A stretch of 55,007 bases of DNA. It comes from Cyanophora paradoxa. Taxonomy: Eukaryota; Glaucocystophyceae; Cyanophorales; Cyanophoraceae. Shown here piece after piece: positions 21,873 to 32,205 of this stretch; the first letter of the stretch is position 1; every line of letters starts with the position of its first letter. The stretch is from positions 1 through 55,007 of the forward strand of contig QPMI01000334.1 of the NCBI GenBank assembly GCA_004431415.1. Direction: 5' to 3'. Made by a program: the position numbers and the translations under genes. The notes beneath the pieces are model-generated. The model was given only the letters and a program-made list of their open reading frames with translations. It searched no databases and had not been told where the DNA came from.

Positions 21873-23247
21873 ATGAGTTCGTTCGACGATGCGCAAGTTC
21901 CTGTTGGCCAGTGCAGCATGGCCGACAGTGCCCACGCGAACGGTCCGCCGCCAGATCCAAGCTCAAGCATAGCGCTTCTTGGACCGCTGCGAGCACCGCT
22001 ACTATCACCGCAAGAGCTAAATCAATCTCTGCGTGACAAACACGGCGACGTGCGCTTTGGTTAATCGTTCTTTAGTTCCACCTGATCCTGCGCAGACCAA
22101 GATAAATGCTCTGCCGGACGAGCTGCTTGTCGGTATCTTGAAGGAGGCGTGCAGATTCGTTGAGGATGAAGATGACCGCACCGACCTGCTGCTGCGGCAC
22201 CCAAGCGCGGTGTGCCAGCATTGGCGGAATCTGGTGTCACAGGTGGTGGTGTCGCGGGCGTATATGGCCGTAAAGATTGCATCTCCGGTGGCGGAGCGTT
22301 TCCGGATGCAGGCTCCAGAAGCCATTGAAAAGTTGGTGGACGCGGCGCTGACGAGTGCGTTCGAACGGGTGGCGTCCGCAAGGATCGCGGATCTAAACGT
22401 CATCGAGGATCTAAAGGTCTCGATCTCCCTGAAGGTACAGAAGACAGCGCGCCACAGCGCAAGCTCGCATCGCTGCGCGCTGACCTCGTATGCAGTCAGA
22501 ATGCATGGCTGCACACACTCGTCCTGCAGGTCGTCTTCCTGAGATTGGCATGACCTTGGAGCCATTCCTCGCCTTCCCCCATTTGCACACCCTCCGACTG
22601 GGGGCGTTCAAGCACTATGTCAATCTGAGCATCACGAGCAAGTGCTTGCCCATGTATGCCCAGCTCTCCTGCCTCGATCTGCACGCGGACGATGGCTTCG
22701 GATTCAGCTGTGAACGTCGCCCACAGCTCGTGCTCGACGCAATCTCTTTTGAAGACCTGTTAAGCAAGGGGCGGCCTTTTTCAGAACTGCAAGCAACTGT
22801 CAGCTATCCATACAGCATTGAATTCCACGACGACTTTGTCCGCGACATACTCTCCATATTCGACCGCAGCTCTGCAGAATATGACAGGGTGAAGGACATC
22901 CAGCAGCTGTACCTGCAAATTCTCTTGATGTCGGGTGGCGAGCTCTCTCCCGATGATTTCCTACCTTTGGCCTGCCTTCCTCTCCGGGGTGGGCCCCGCT
23001 AGCGCTGTCCCCGCCCAGCCATGCAGCTTCTTGTCAAGCTCACTCGTGATCAATTGCAGCCCTCACTTTCGACGTCAGCGTTGACCCTCAATATGTCAAG
23101 GAAGCAGTGGTGACACGTCCAGTATCGTACTCTCTTGCATCCATCGCCGGCAAGCTCACATGGCTTGAACACCTTTCTCTGTTCGCCCCGAGCCTTGTTG
23201 ACCCCAGCTCCATCGGCCAGATAACAAGCCTCAAGTGTGCGTGCAAG

Positions 23248-23304
<57 letters not shown>

Positions 23305-24446
23305 TTCTGATGCACAATGATGCGCAGCTCTATCGCTGACAAGCGGGCAGTGTTCTTTCGAGAATCAGGCTGGAGCACGTGCAATCGATCTGTCCTTCTT
23401 GGGGCAACTTACTCAGCTGGTGTCGCTGGAGCTTACCTTCGTCCCTGGGACTATTCTGGAGCAGCTCGAGCTGCTCCAGCCTCGCCTTCGTTGCCTCCAT
23501 CTCGTCGGGTACGGCGTAGACCCTGAGGACCATATTGCTTTTGCCGAAGTCATCACCGGCTTCACATTGCTAGAGGCAAGGGCACCCCTAGCCTTGAATT
23601 AAGCAGGTTGCCTTGACCTAGCCTTGAATTAATCTTAATCGCAGGTTCTAAAGCTCGAGTTCAGTAACTTCTCGTTCCTGCCGTTCCTAGAATGGAGATC
23701 CTTCAAGAATGTCCACACATTGCTTCTGGGCTCCACTGGCTGCAATTGCAGCCCTTTCTCGGAACATTTGCTCATGGTTCGGGCCATCCTGTCGTTGATG
23801 TGCCCCCCCCCCCCCTCTCTTCTAATTCGACTGCAGGAAATTTCACTGTACCTGGGGCGGCTGCGGGATCTGAGCCTGTCTGGAAGTGCTTTCGAGATGC
23901 CTCTCCCATTGCACCAGGAAACAGTTGACCGCCTCAAAAACCGCCACCTCCGCCGCCTTCGGGCAGCAGTTGTGGACAAGTTCAACGAGGAGCGCAATCA
24001 TCAGCGGCACTCCAGCCTTCGCCTCACTCATCCCCCTCGATATCCAGAATTTCACGAAGTGCTGCAGGTTCGTGTCCTGATATCATGGGACCCCATCGTG
24101 TTCAATTAGACTTGACCCTGATCAGGGCACGGAGGCTCTTCTCGAACTCAAAATTGAGCAACCACACCCCTTCGTCAAAGCTTCTTCTCGTTACCGCAGA
24201 TATCCACGGACAGAAGCATACACATATCGCATATCTGCCAATGCAGCAGCAGCGGCAGCGGTGGCGGCGAAGGAGGAAAGAAATGCGGACCTCATGTCTC
24301 CCAGTATGCCCCTCCCGTCCTCCTCTGGCCCTCCTGTGGAGCCCCCCGCTCCGCCCCTAGTGCTCCCCATGTCTGCCCCCTCGGCCCGCCCCACTCGCCC
24401 ATACAGGCCTCCGGGGGGGCCTGTTTACCCGGCCCCCGAGATGTAA
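21873..24446 (+). CDS. F-box protein with leucine-rich repeats and a Pro-rich tail
   Basis: Probable start ATG at 21873. The F-box is at about 22105-22240 (INALPDELLVGILKEACR, then PSAVCQHWRNLV), the usual Skp1-binding module of SCF ubiquitin ligases. It is followed by leucine-rich segments: FPHLHTLRLGAF, QLSCLDLH, LEHLSLFAPSL, LTQLVSLELTFVPG, LEVLKLEFSNF and LGRLRDLSLSGSAF. In-phase introns: 22435-22543, 22989-23059, 23576-23644 (GC-AG), 23776-23836 and 24067-24125. The intron near 23235-23370 contains a CT microsatellite and its ends are not fixed; the first intron near 22050 is also unresolved. The C-terminus is charged, then Ala- and Pro-rich (PSSSGPPVEPPAPPLVLP), ending at the TAA at 24444-24446. 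The 3' third is duplicated directly downstream. The target of the F-box protein cannot be told. Confidence 0.75.
23249..23300 (+). repeat. (CT)n microsatellite in an intron
   Basis: 26 uninterrupted CT units directly after a likely splice donor in the F-box/LRR gene. They extend a polypyrimidine tract far upstream of the acceptor. Confidence 0.95.
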
Positions 24447-24447
24447 C

Positions 24448-25175
24448 ACTTCTGGGCTCCACTGGCTGCAATTGCAGCCCTTTCTCGGAACATTTGCCCA
24501 TGGTGCGGGCCATCCTGTCGTTGATGTGCCCCCCCCCCCCCCCCTCTCTTCTAATTCGACTGCAGGAAATTTCACTGTACCTGGGGCGGCTGCGGGATCT
24601 GACCCTGTCTGGAAGTGCTTTCGAGATGCCTCTCCCATTGCACCAGGAAACAGTTGACCGCCTCAAAAACCGCCACCTCCGCCGCCTTCGGGCAGCAGTT
24701 GTGGACAAGTTCAACGAGGAGCGCAATCGTCAGCGGCACTCCAGCCTTCGCCTCACTCATCCCCCTCGATATCCAGAATTTCACGAAGTGCTGCAGGTTC
24801 GTGTCCTGATATCATGGGACCCCATTGTGTTCAATTAGACTTGACCCTGATCAGGGCACGGAGGCTCTTCTCGAACTCAAAATTGAGCAACCACACCCCT
24901 TCGTCAAAGCTTCTTCTCGTTACCGCAGATATCCACGGACAGAAGCATACACATATCGCATATCTGCCAATGCAGCAGCAGCGGCAGCGGTGGCGGCGAA
25001 GGAGGAAAGAAATGCGGACCTCATGTCTCCCAGTATGCCCCTCCCGTCCTCCTCTGGCCCTCCTGTGGAGCCCCCCGCTCCGCCTCTAGTGCTCCCCATG
25101 TCTGCCCCCTCGGCCCGCCCCACTCGCCCATACAGGCCTCCGGGGGGGCCTGTTTACCCGGCCCCCGAGATGTAA
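24448..25175 (+). pseudogene. Tandem duplicate of the 3' end of the F-box gene (truncated)
   Basis: Positions 23719-24446 are repeated 729 bp downstream with few changes. The copy holds the last parts of the LRR coding region, the two final introns and the Pro-rich tail with its stop at 25173-25175, but it lacks the F-box and the 5' exons. It begins directly after the stop of the parent. Both internal introns are kept; the poly-C tract in the first is longer here (24531-24544). Read-through or splicing past the first stop would be needed to express it, so it is most likely a non-functional fragment. Confidence 0.85.
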
Positions 25176-25522
25176 CACTTTGATGTCTGGCATGGTTGTG
25201 ATGTTCTGGGAAGCACTCAGCCCTATGCCCCCATGTTCTCCCTTGTGGCATGGTAGTGATGTTCTGGGCGCCACTCAGCCTCAGGAGCTTCACATCTTTG
25301 CAGATAGTGCTGAGTATTCCGAGCCCCTCCCCATGCCCTTTGCCAGCTTTCTGTTCCACGCTCCACACATTCCCTAATTCGACCTTTAGCTGTCTATTGA
25401 CTTTTAATCGAATTTCCAGTCTGTGGCCATCTGTGGCCATGTCGTGGCCATCGAATCCCGAGCTCCAGCACTGGGCCAGGGCAGGGATAGAGAGATCACG
25501 ATCAACTCCGGAGGAGGAATTA
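25176..25522. other. Spacer between convergent genes with a 58-bp-offset repeat
   Basis: Two ~34-bp copies of ggcatggttgtgatgttctg (second copy ggcatggtagtgatgttctg), each with a ctcagcc end, lie at 25189-25222 and 25247-25280. A short ctgtggccat duplication lies at 25422-25440. No gene; the flanking genes both end here. Confidence 0.6.
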
Positions 25523-27050
25523 TCAGTATTCTTGCAGTATTCCTCTATCTATTCTGATCTCTCTCGTGTGCTCTGTGATCTTCTTATCCTTGAGCTCTCT
25601 ACAGTATTCTTCTATCCGCTCTGTGCAAGGTCGAATTCGAATCCGGTAGAAGGAAGGGCATTCAAGTGCATCAAGGAAGGGCATTACAGGGAATGTGCTG
25701 GAACTCATGGAAAGGAGATCGTGATGGGAACCGGCTGTGAGCGGCTCAGCCTGAGAATGAGAACACAGGCGTGCATTGCTTGGGCTGCGCACATCGGAAT
25801 CCCAGTCCGCACGCCGGACACCGTAGTCCCAGAAGATCTCACGACCCTTCGGAATGTCCGTGGCGGCATAGAATGCGAGATGGTACTGCCCGTTGGGAAG
25901 CTTGATGATCCTGTCAAGTGCAAGAGGATAGAACCACTGGAGCCATGCACGAGGAAATGATGCATGCACCGCTGACGTGTGTTTGGGCACTGAGAGTGGT
26001 TTACATACTTGAAGGGCCTGTCGTTGTACAGATCCGAGGCTGGATTCAATCTGAAGCAAGTTTTGAGAATCAAAGCGAATCATCAGGAGGCACACACAAG
26101 GCACACGCAAGTTCGAAAGAAGCAGGAAATTCAAACATGAAGAAGATGCCCTCCTCCTCGTGCTTCTTGAATAGGGCATCAATTCTAGCCGCTCCGACTA
26201 CCGCCTCTCCAGGAAACAAGCCGAGCAGCTGCAGCAAAACTCAGACACAGTCAAGCAGCAGCAGCATGACGTGAGGGAAACACAGTCAAGACCTCGTCTC
26301 TCTTAAAAGAACGGGAGGCGAACACAGATATCTCGGTCTTGGATCTTTGAAGTTTAGCGTCCTCAGGCATGTTGGAGGGAAAGGCCTCCACAAGTCGGAC
26401 GCAAAGGTCCCGCTCCTGTTTCTTGGCGAGGGCCACCACGGACATGCTAACTGGCTGTGGCTTCTTCCAGCTCTCGTCCTACTCAACCTGATTAATAGCC
26501 AGTTGACCGACAAATCTCATTGAGAAGCACCTGCAGCTCCTCATTTGGGCGAAGCTTTTTGGCTCGGAGCCGTCCCCGCGATGGACGCTGAGAAGCTTGT
26601 TCAGGGCCTTTGAAAGTTTGCAGAGGTGTACGACATACAGACCACTGCGACTTCCTCTGGCTTGCACGAGTTCTCGAATTCCTCCACGAGCGTTCGGCAC
26701 CGCTTCAAGTGATGACTGGGTTCCCACGTATTCTTCTTCTTGGTGTAGCCCTTCCATTTTACAAGGTACTTCTTCACGCCCTGTAGTCGGAATGAGCAAG
26801 GTCTATCGGCAAGCGAAGGCCGCTTTGCGAACATCGACAATTTTCAAGTCCACGATCCGCTCGACCTTGTACCAGCCGCGCTTCCGCTTGCTCGCTTGAG
26901 CCACAGCGGAAAGCCCCTGCGGTGGCTGCAGCTTGCGCTTGGCACGACAGCCCTGCGGGTCCGTGCGTGAGCGTGCAGGCCCCTTAGTGGGCGCCGCCTT
27001 GATGGGCTGCGGCGCACTGATTCGACAGGGTTACGAAGAGCGTGTTCATG
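25523..27050 (-). CDS. Chromodomain plus SET-domain protein (candidate histone lysine methyltransferase)
   Basis: Seven exons join in phase: introns 26781-26838 (58 nt), 26588-26651, 26479-26530, 26229-26292, 26051-26106 and 25911-25969, all GT-AG. Chromodomain: YKVERIVDLKI spliced to KKYLVKWKGYTKKKNTWEP, with the aromatic residues that bind methyl-lysine. A basic linker (LRAKKLRPNEELQ) follows. SET domain: ISVFASRSFKRDE, LLGLFPGEAVVG, then KYVNHSQCPNT with the conserved Asn-His-Ser, RIIKLPNGQYHLAFYA, then IPKGREIFWDYG with the catalytic Tyr. No pre-SET or post-SET cysteine cluster is visible, unlike classical Suv39-type enzymes that share the chromodomain-SET order. The ~95 residues after the SET end are unrecognised. 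The 5' end is uncertain: upstream frames are broken near 27030, so a first exon may lie up to 27130. It would be expected to write a repressive methyl mark on histone H3, by analogy. Confidence 0.75.
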
Positions 27051-27395
27051 TTCTACGGACGCTGCCGGTCCGGTTGCTGCCAGACGCTTAGAATCAGAAG
27101 GAGGCGGCGAGCAAGCGCGAGCAAGTAAAAGCACCGCGTTTGATGCTAGGCTTCAGCACGATTGCCGCGGAACCCGCGGCAAGGCTCAGGAGTCTGGAGC
27201 CAGGGGCTCAGGACGACGAGCTGCGCTGGGGGTGGGGTACGCAAAATCGTTTCAAGCTGTGACGGGCCAGGCAGCAAGCAGCAAGCCACGAGACGAGTGG
27301 CTGCGCGAGCAGCTGCTCTTACGAGCTCAACATGGTCAGTACGCATGCACACACACACGCATGGTATAGAGCGCAGACTGACGGCCGCAGCAGAA
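27051..27395. other. Intergenic or 5' exons, unresolved
   Basis: Lies between the divergent chromodomain-SET gene and the 399-bp repeat array. A (CA)n-like run (cacacacacacgc) is at 27345-27360. A plus frame runs from 27162 into the first repeat unit, so this may be the start of a transcript through the array, but no domain is visible. Confidence 0.3.
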
Positions 27396-28770
27396 CTCTC
27401 GCAGACCGACGGGCTTCGGGAGCCCGTTCGAGTTCCCCCGGAGAGCCCTTCCGGTCTCAGAGGTGAGAGCTGCATCTCGATACTGGCTCTGCTGCAGGCG
27501 GCCCAGTCCCGTGGCAGAAGTTTCAGGAACGCGATTCCAACTATCCCCCTCGTCCCCAAGAGAGTGCTGCTCTGCAAACGCCTGGGCCCCTGGCTGCTTC
27601 ACGGGGCAACGCGGTCCGTGCGCTCGACACACGTTCAAGCTGGTCTCTGATGTCCTTCCAGGAATCCCCGAACCCCACCACTGTGGCGGCAAGTACTGAC
27701 CTGCATTCTGTTCTCGTCCTCCGTGCTAATCGAGCCGATGAATGCAGCTTCCAGCTTGGGATGCTCGTGCACTCAGAACCTCGTCCCGTCCGAACTCTAG
27801 CAGACCGACGGGCTTCGGGAGCCCGTTCGAGTTCCCCCGGAGAGCCCTTCCGGTCTCAGAGGTGAGAGCTGCATCTCGATACTGGCTCTGCTGCAGGCGG
27901 CCCAGTCCCGTGGCAGAAGTTTCAGGAACGCGATTCCAACTATCCCCCTCGTCCCCAAGAGAGTGCTTCTCTGCAAACGCCTGGGCCCCTGGCTGCTTCA
28001 CGGGGCAATGCGGTCCGTGCGCTCGACGCACGTTCAAGCTGGTCTCTGATGTCCATCCAGGAATCCCCGAACCCCACCACTGTGGCGGCAAGTACTGACC
28101 TGCATTCTGTTCTCGTCCTCCGTGCTAATCGAGCCGATGAATGCAGCTTCCAGCTTGGGATGCTCGTGCACTCAGAACCTCGTCCCGTCAGAACTCTAGC
28201 AGACCGACGGGCTTCGGGAGCCCGTTCGAGTTCCCCCGGAGAGCCCTCCCGGTCTCAGAGGTGAGAGCTGCATCTCGATGCTGGCTCTGCTGCAGGCGAC
28301 CCAGTCCCGTGGCAGAAATTTCTGGAACGCGATTCCAACTATCCCCCTCGTCCCCAAGAGAGTGCTTCTCTGCAAACGCCTGGGCCCCTGGCTGCTTCAC
28401 GGGGCAATGCGGTCCGTGCGCTCGACGCACGTTCAAGCTGGTCTCTGATGTCCTTCCAGGAATCCCCGAACCCCACCACTGTGGCGGCAAGTACTGACCT
28501 GCATTCTGTTCTCGTCCTCCGTGCTAATCGAGCCGATGAATGCAGCTTCCAGCTTGGGATGTTCGTGCACTCAGAACCTCGTCCCGTCAGAACTCTAGCA
28601 GACCGACGGGCTTCGGGAGCCCGTTCAAGCTCCCCCGGAGAGCCCTCCCGGTCTCAGAGGTGAGAGCTGCATCTCGATGCTGGCTCTGCTGCAGGCGACC
28701 CAGTCCCGTGGCAGAAGTTTCAGGAACGCGATTCCAACTATCCCCCTCGTCCCCAAGAGAGTGCTTCTCC
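27396..28770 (+). repeat. 399-bp tandem repeat (about 3.4 copies) with exon-like modules
   Basis: The block containing ccgacgggcttcgggagccc recurs at ~27407, 27806, 28205 and 28604, exactly 399 bp apart (133 codons). Each full unit contains two open segments flanked by splice-like sites: cagaggtgagag, then gctgctgcaggcg (35 nt apart), and ggcaagtactgacc, then gatgaatgcagc (54 nt). Joined, they give a segment with FQLGMLVHSEPRP and a Cys/His segment with RECFSANAWAPGCF and PEPHHC. Every unit is also open on the minus strand for 100-121 codons, which weakens any coding call. The last unit breaks off near 28770, about 170 bp before the next F-box gene. Confidence 0.8.
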
Positions 28771-28937
28771 GTTGAACAAATTTCGAGCCTTCGAGAAATT
28801 CAAGGCCCCATGCAATATGTGTGTCTCAGTCTGCATCGCATCTGTTCTTGTTGCTAAATGATTTGCACAGCATCAAATGTTGCTCTGAGAAAACCTCATC
28901 GACAAGGTTGCTTTCGGTCAAGGAGCAGAACATTGGC

Positions 28938-30680
28938 ATGGACATTACTCTTAAATCGGTGCCGATTTGTGTTTCATTACACCTTCGGCATGTGCCTCAC
29001 CACGTGCCGCAGCCCTGTACTTCACCTGCTCAGCAACGGAGCGCACAGCAACAAAGTCTAGCTACTGGGTGCACAGTTGAAGAGAACAGCAGGCCATCGA
29101 AACGTCAATGCTGTGCATCAGCCTCCTCGACGCAGCCTCTTCAGACAGGCCTGCTCAGCCTGTCATCTGAACTGCTTGCCTTGATTGTAATGCGCCTTTC
29201 ATCTGCTGATAAACGCTCATTTGCTCTCGTGTCGGATGCAACACGTCGTGCTGTCAGCGAATGCGAGGACCAGCTGCGCCTCAGTAAAGACTTCATGGCA
29301 TGTGGTCGTTTCCACGAGTACATCCTGGGGTTGCGACGCCGCGGCCAGCTTACACGTCTGACAATCAGTCCGAATGGCCGTCATGTACTGGCAAACCAGA
29401 CTGACCTCTATCTACGTGTTGAAAACTATAGACAGTCCACCCCGCAGTACATGCATTCGGCTTGCTACCGCCTCGATGAGCGGGGGGACCATGAGCCAGT
29501 TATCAACGATGACGGCACCGCCATGTTGGTCAAATGCACCCTCGACGACATTGACAGTGAGCACTTCTGAATAATTGTTGCAGGGACTGCATGCTCATCT
29601 CTTCACAAACACAGATACCTGTGCCTCCGAAGACATAAGTGGCTGCAGCGAGGGCTCCCGGGATGCAGCCACGTTTTCTGTTTTGCAATGGGCCAAGGCC
29701 ACCGACAGCGACTCTGAGGACAGTGACTCCGAGCGAGAGAACCCCCCAAGTGACTACGAAAAGAACGACTATCGAGACACGTATGTACCTGAGCCTTAGC
29801 TTTGGTCTTCTACGCCGGCATAACACGGCTCTTTCTTATCTCCAGGGTAAAAGTCATCAAGGTTGGAGGCGCGAAGAGCCTGTTTTCCACTGTCACGCAA
29901 GTTCGGACTTGCATTCCCCCTGTGCTCACCCGGAGTGGAGCGTACTCGCTGTACTCCAAAGAAACCGGCGATGAAACCGCCATGTTCCTCAGGAATATCA
30001 CCAAGAAGACCGACGTCCGTGTGATCGGTTCTCCAGCTCTGGACACGCTTGCAGCCAGTTGGCCTCCAGAGAAAGCATCAATGAAGCCGAACACCGAGGG
30101 GACTTTGCTCCTGATTCTATTCAAGACACGAGAGCGAAATGGACCTGGCAGTTTGGAGCAACGAGTGATTGTCAACCCCGAGACTGGTGAGGCGCGTGAT
30201 GTGGATCTTGGTCTCGACGAGAGATGGGCTCCCGAAGCTTTCCCGTATGGGTGCGGCTCTGGATGGCTCATTGTGTTTGATGCAAACCTTCACACCAAGG
30301 CCACATACGTCTCAAGAAAACAACTGATTGACCTTGTAGCGTTCTTCGTCCACAAGGACGGCCGCACAGAGCCCGTCAACACTGTGCGAAGCAACAGATT
30401 TGATCAGTTCAGGTTCTTCACAGCTCATGACATGATCCTGTTCCTTCTGCGCCTTGAGCAAACTGGGCTGGCTTCAAGCTTAAACAGAGCAGCCTCGTTC
30501 GGTTTCTACAAGCTGGAGCATGATCAGCTGAAGTACATCGCAATGCCCCTTGTGGACTGGCTTCCTGGTGCATTTGCATGTGCAGGAAGCGGGCGTTGCA
30601 TTGCTTTCGACTACTTCTCGAAAAAGCTCATTTGCTGGGATGGAGGAATGGAAAACATACCACCCAGAATCCACGTTTAG
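28938..30680 (+). CDS. F-box protein with a long, possibly beta-propeller C-terminus
   Basis: Three exons: 28938-29556, 29615-29780 and 29846-30680, joined in phase across introns 29557-29614 (58 nt) and 29781-29845 (65 nt). Start chosen at the ATG at 28938; the frame is open further upstream, so 5' exons in the tandem repeat are possible. The F-box is at about residues 74-108 (LLSLSSELLALIVMRLSSAD, KRSFALVSDATRRAV). Next comes LTRLTISPNGRHVLA, which resembles a propeller blade, then an acidic Ser/Asp-rich insert (DSDSEDSDSEREN) in the second exon. The ~280-residue last exon is globular (FLRNITKKTDVRVIG, SGWLIVFDANLH, CIAFDYFSKKLICWDGG). An SCF substrate adaptor is the family expectation; the substrate is unknown. 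Confidence 0.7.
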
Positions 30681-31305
30681 GGAACCCTGCTCTGCCGTTT
30701 TGCAGGATCTTTAGCATGACTCAGTTCACGTGTGATGATTTTGAAAATTCAAAACCGAAACCGAAAAACCGAAATTCAAAGTGATCCAGAGCCCTCATCC
30801 CTCGATAAAGATCTGAACTCTGAACTCAAGATCGCGATCGATATCAGTGGTATCATAGGATGTACGTATAGGTACGAATTTCTTTCTAAGCTTAAGCGTG
30901 CCCAAATTAAACCACTGTGCGCGTGCATTGGCCACACTGTGACAATTGCAACGAGAGCTCTCAATTTCAATTGCATTTGCAAAGCATGTGCATGCATATG
31001 CTCTCAGAGCTCAGCTCCGACACTGACTGCTTTCACTGCTTTCAGATTCAAGGGTACACGAGAGGTACTGCTAAATGTACACAAGAACATGCTGCAATGC
31101 ATGACAGCACACTGCTGACTGTACAGATATAGCAATGTGGGTTTTCCACGGAGGAACCTACTGAAACTGGCTATATAACATGCTCAATGATGCTTGAGCA
31201 ATGGAAAACTGTGGCTCAGGGCGGCTGCACTGCACGGAGCTGCATTCTGTAGCAGGGGATAGGAGAAGATGAAAGAGGTTTGGTGAAAAGTGCTTGAACT
31301 CAGGC
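30681..31305. other. Spacer between convergent genes
   Basis: About 620 bp between two convergent genes. Contains a short repeat (aaaccgaaaccgaaaaaccga) at 30752-30775. No gene is supported on either strand. Confidence 0.5.
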
Positions 31306-32133
31306 TCACTTCTTCGGGGAGTACACAATGGTAATTCTATCGCTGCCCGGCTCGAAAGTGACCTGCGGCAAGTCCTAAGCCCCACGTGGACAGCGAGAAA
31401 ATCCTGCCACCAACCTTGCGGGTGTTGAAGTCGCTGATGCGAACCTTGCGCACCTTCCGCAGTTTCTAGACGAAAATTATCAAAAAGAAGGCAAAAGAAA
31501 CTCACGCCTTTGACCTCGGCGATGACTCCCGCGACAGCGTTGCGCTCGCTGAGCATGTGAGTCACGGGCTCGTACGTGTTTGACGGCTCGCCCTCAGCCC
31601 AATGCACGATCGCCATCCGCTTACGGTCGCCGGCTTTCGGATCGTAGCGAATCCCATCGATTGTTTGCACTGTGTAGGTCGCGGCCTGCGAACGCATTCA
31701 ACTGCAGATGCATTGAAGGAAAAATTCAAGAACGATGAACCTCATCTTCGGAAGATTCCGCGCGAGGGGGAGTCTCTGACCGCAGCAAACGGCGGGGCTT
31801 TTTCGCAGCGCCCGAAGGACCGGCGATCACGCCGCCGGGCGAAGCATCATCCGAGATTGGCGAGGCGTTACGCAGGCGATTGCGGCCTGCAAGAGAAAAG
31901 TATGTCCGCGGCAAGGAAGTGGACCCGGCCGGGAAGGAGGAAGAGGACAAGGGCACCTGACATTACTGGACACCGTGCGGGTGGTGGCAGAACTCCAAAC
32001 AACTGGGTGGTGACGAGTGGGAGCTGCGGGTCTATACGTGACTGTACCCTCACACCTTCCGCCACTGGACCGCCAGGACACGCCTGGCTCCGCCAATATG
32101 GTTTTGATTGACCATGCCGTTCAGCATGTACAT
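31306..32133 (-). CDS. Small chromodomain-like protein
   Basis: The 3' exons are clear: 31890-31741 (Ser/Pro-rich acidic linker, SETPPRAESSEDE), 31685-31506, 31465-31415 and 31362-31306, joined in phase across introns of 55, 40 and 52 nt. The 31685-31506 exon reads YTVQTIDGIRYDP, MAIVHWAEGEPSNTYEPV, close to a chromodomain with Tyr in place of the third aromatic Trp. The tail is basic and then beta-rich (KLRKVRKVRISDF, VTFEPGSDRITIVY). The 5' part is uncertain: ATGs at 32133 and 32127 follow a TATATA at 32147-32152, but the join between that exon and the one starting at 31885 does not keep phase in any way I found. It probably reads a methyl-lysine mark. Confidence 0.5.
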
Positions 32134-32205
32134 GCCGCAGTGAAGGTATATATGGAAAACGTCGCACCTCCGACCGCACGGCGCCGCGCTTGACCTTCTG
32201 CACAG
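32134..32205. promoter_or_regulatory. Possible bidirectional promoter
   Basis: Only ~72 bp separate the presumed start of the minus chromodomain-like gene from the ATG of the next plus-strand gene. A TATATA at 32147-32152 lies ~15-20 bp from the minus ATG. The arrangement depends on an uncertain 5' end on the minus side. Confidence 0.3.

Noticed and set aside
25910-26050. Reading the SET region as two broken frames (pseudogene)
   Set aside because: A 59-nt GT-AG intron (25911-25969) restores a continuous SET core with correct phase, so splicing explains the frame change better than a frameshift.
31602-32111. 169-codon plus frame opposite the chromodomain-like gene
   Set aside because: Composition-driven, no domain; the minus strand has phase-consistent exons with a chromodomain pattern.
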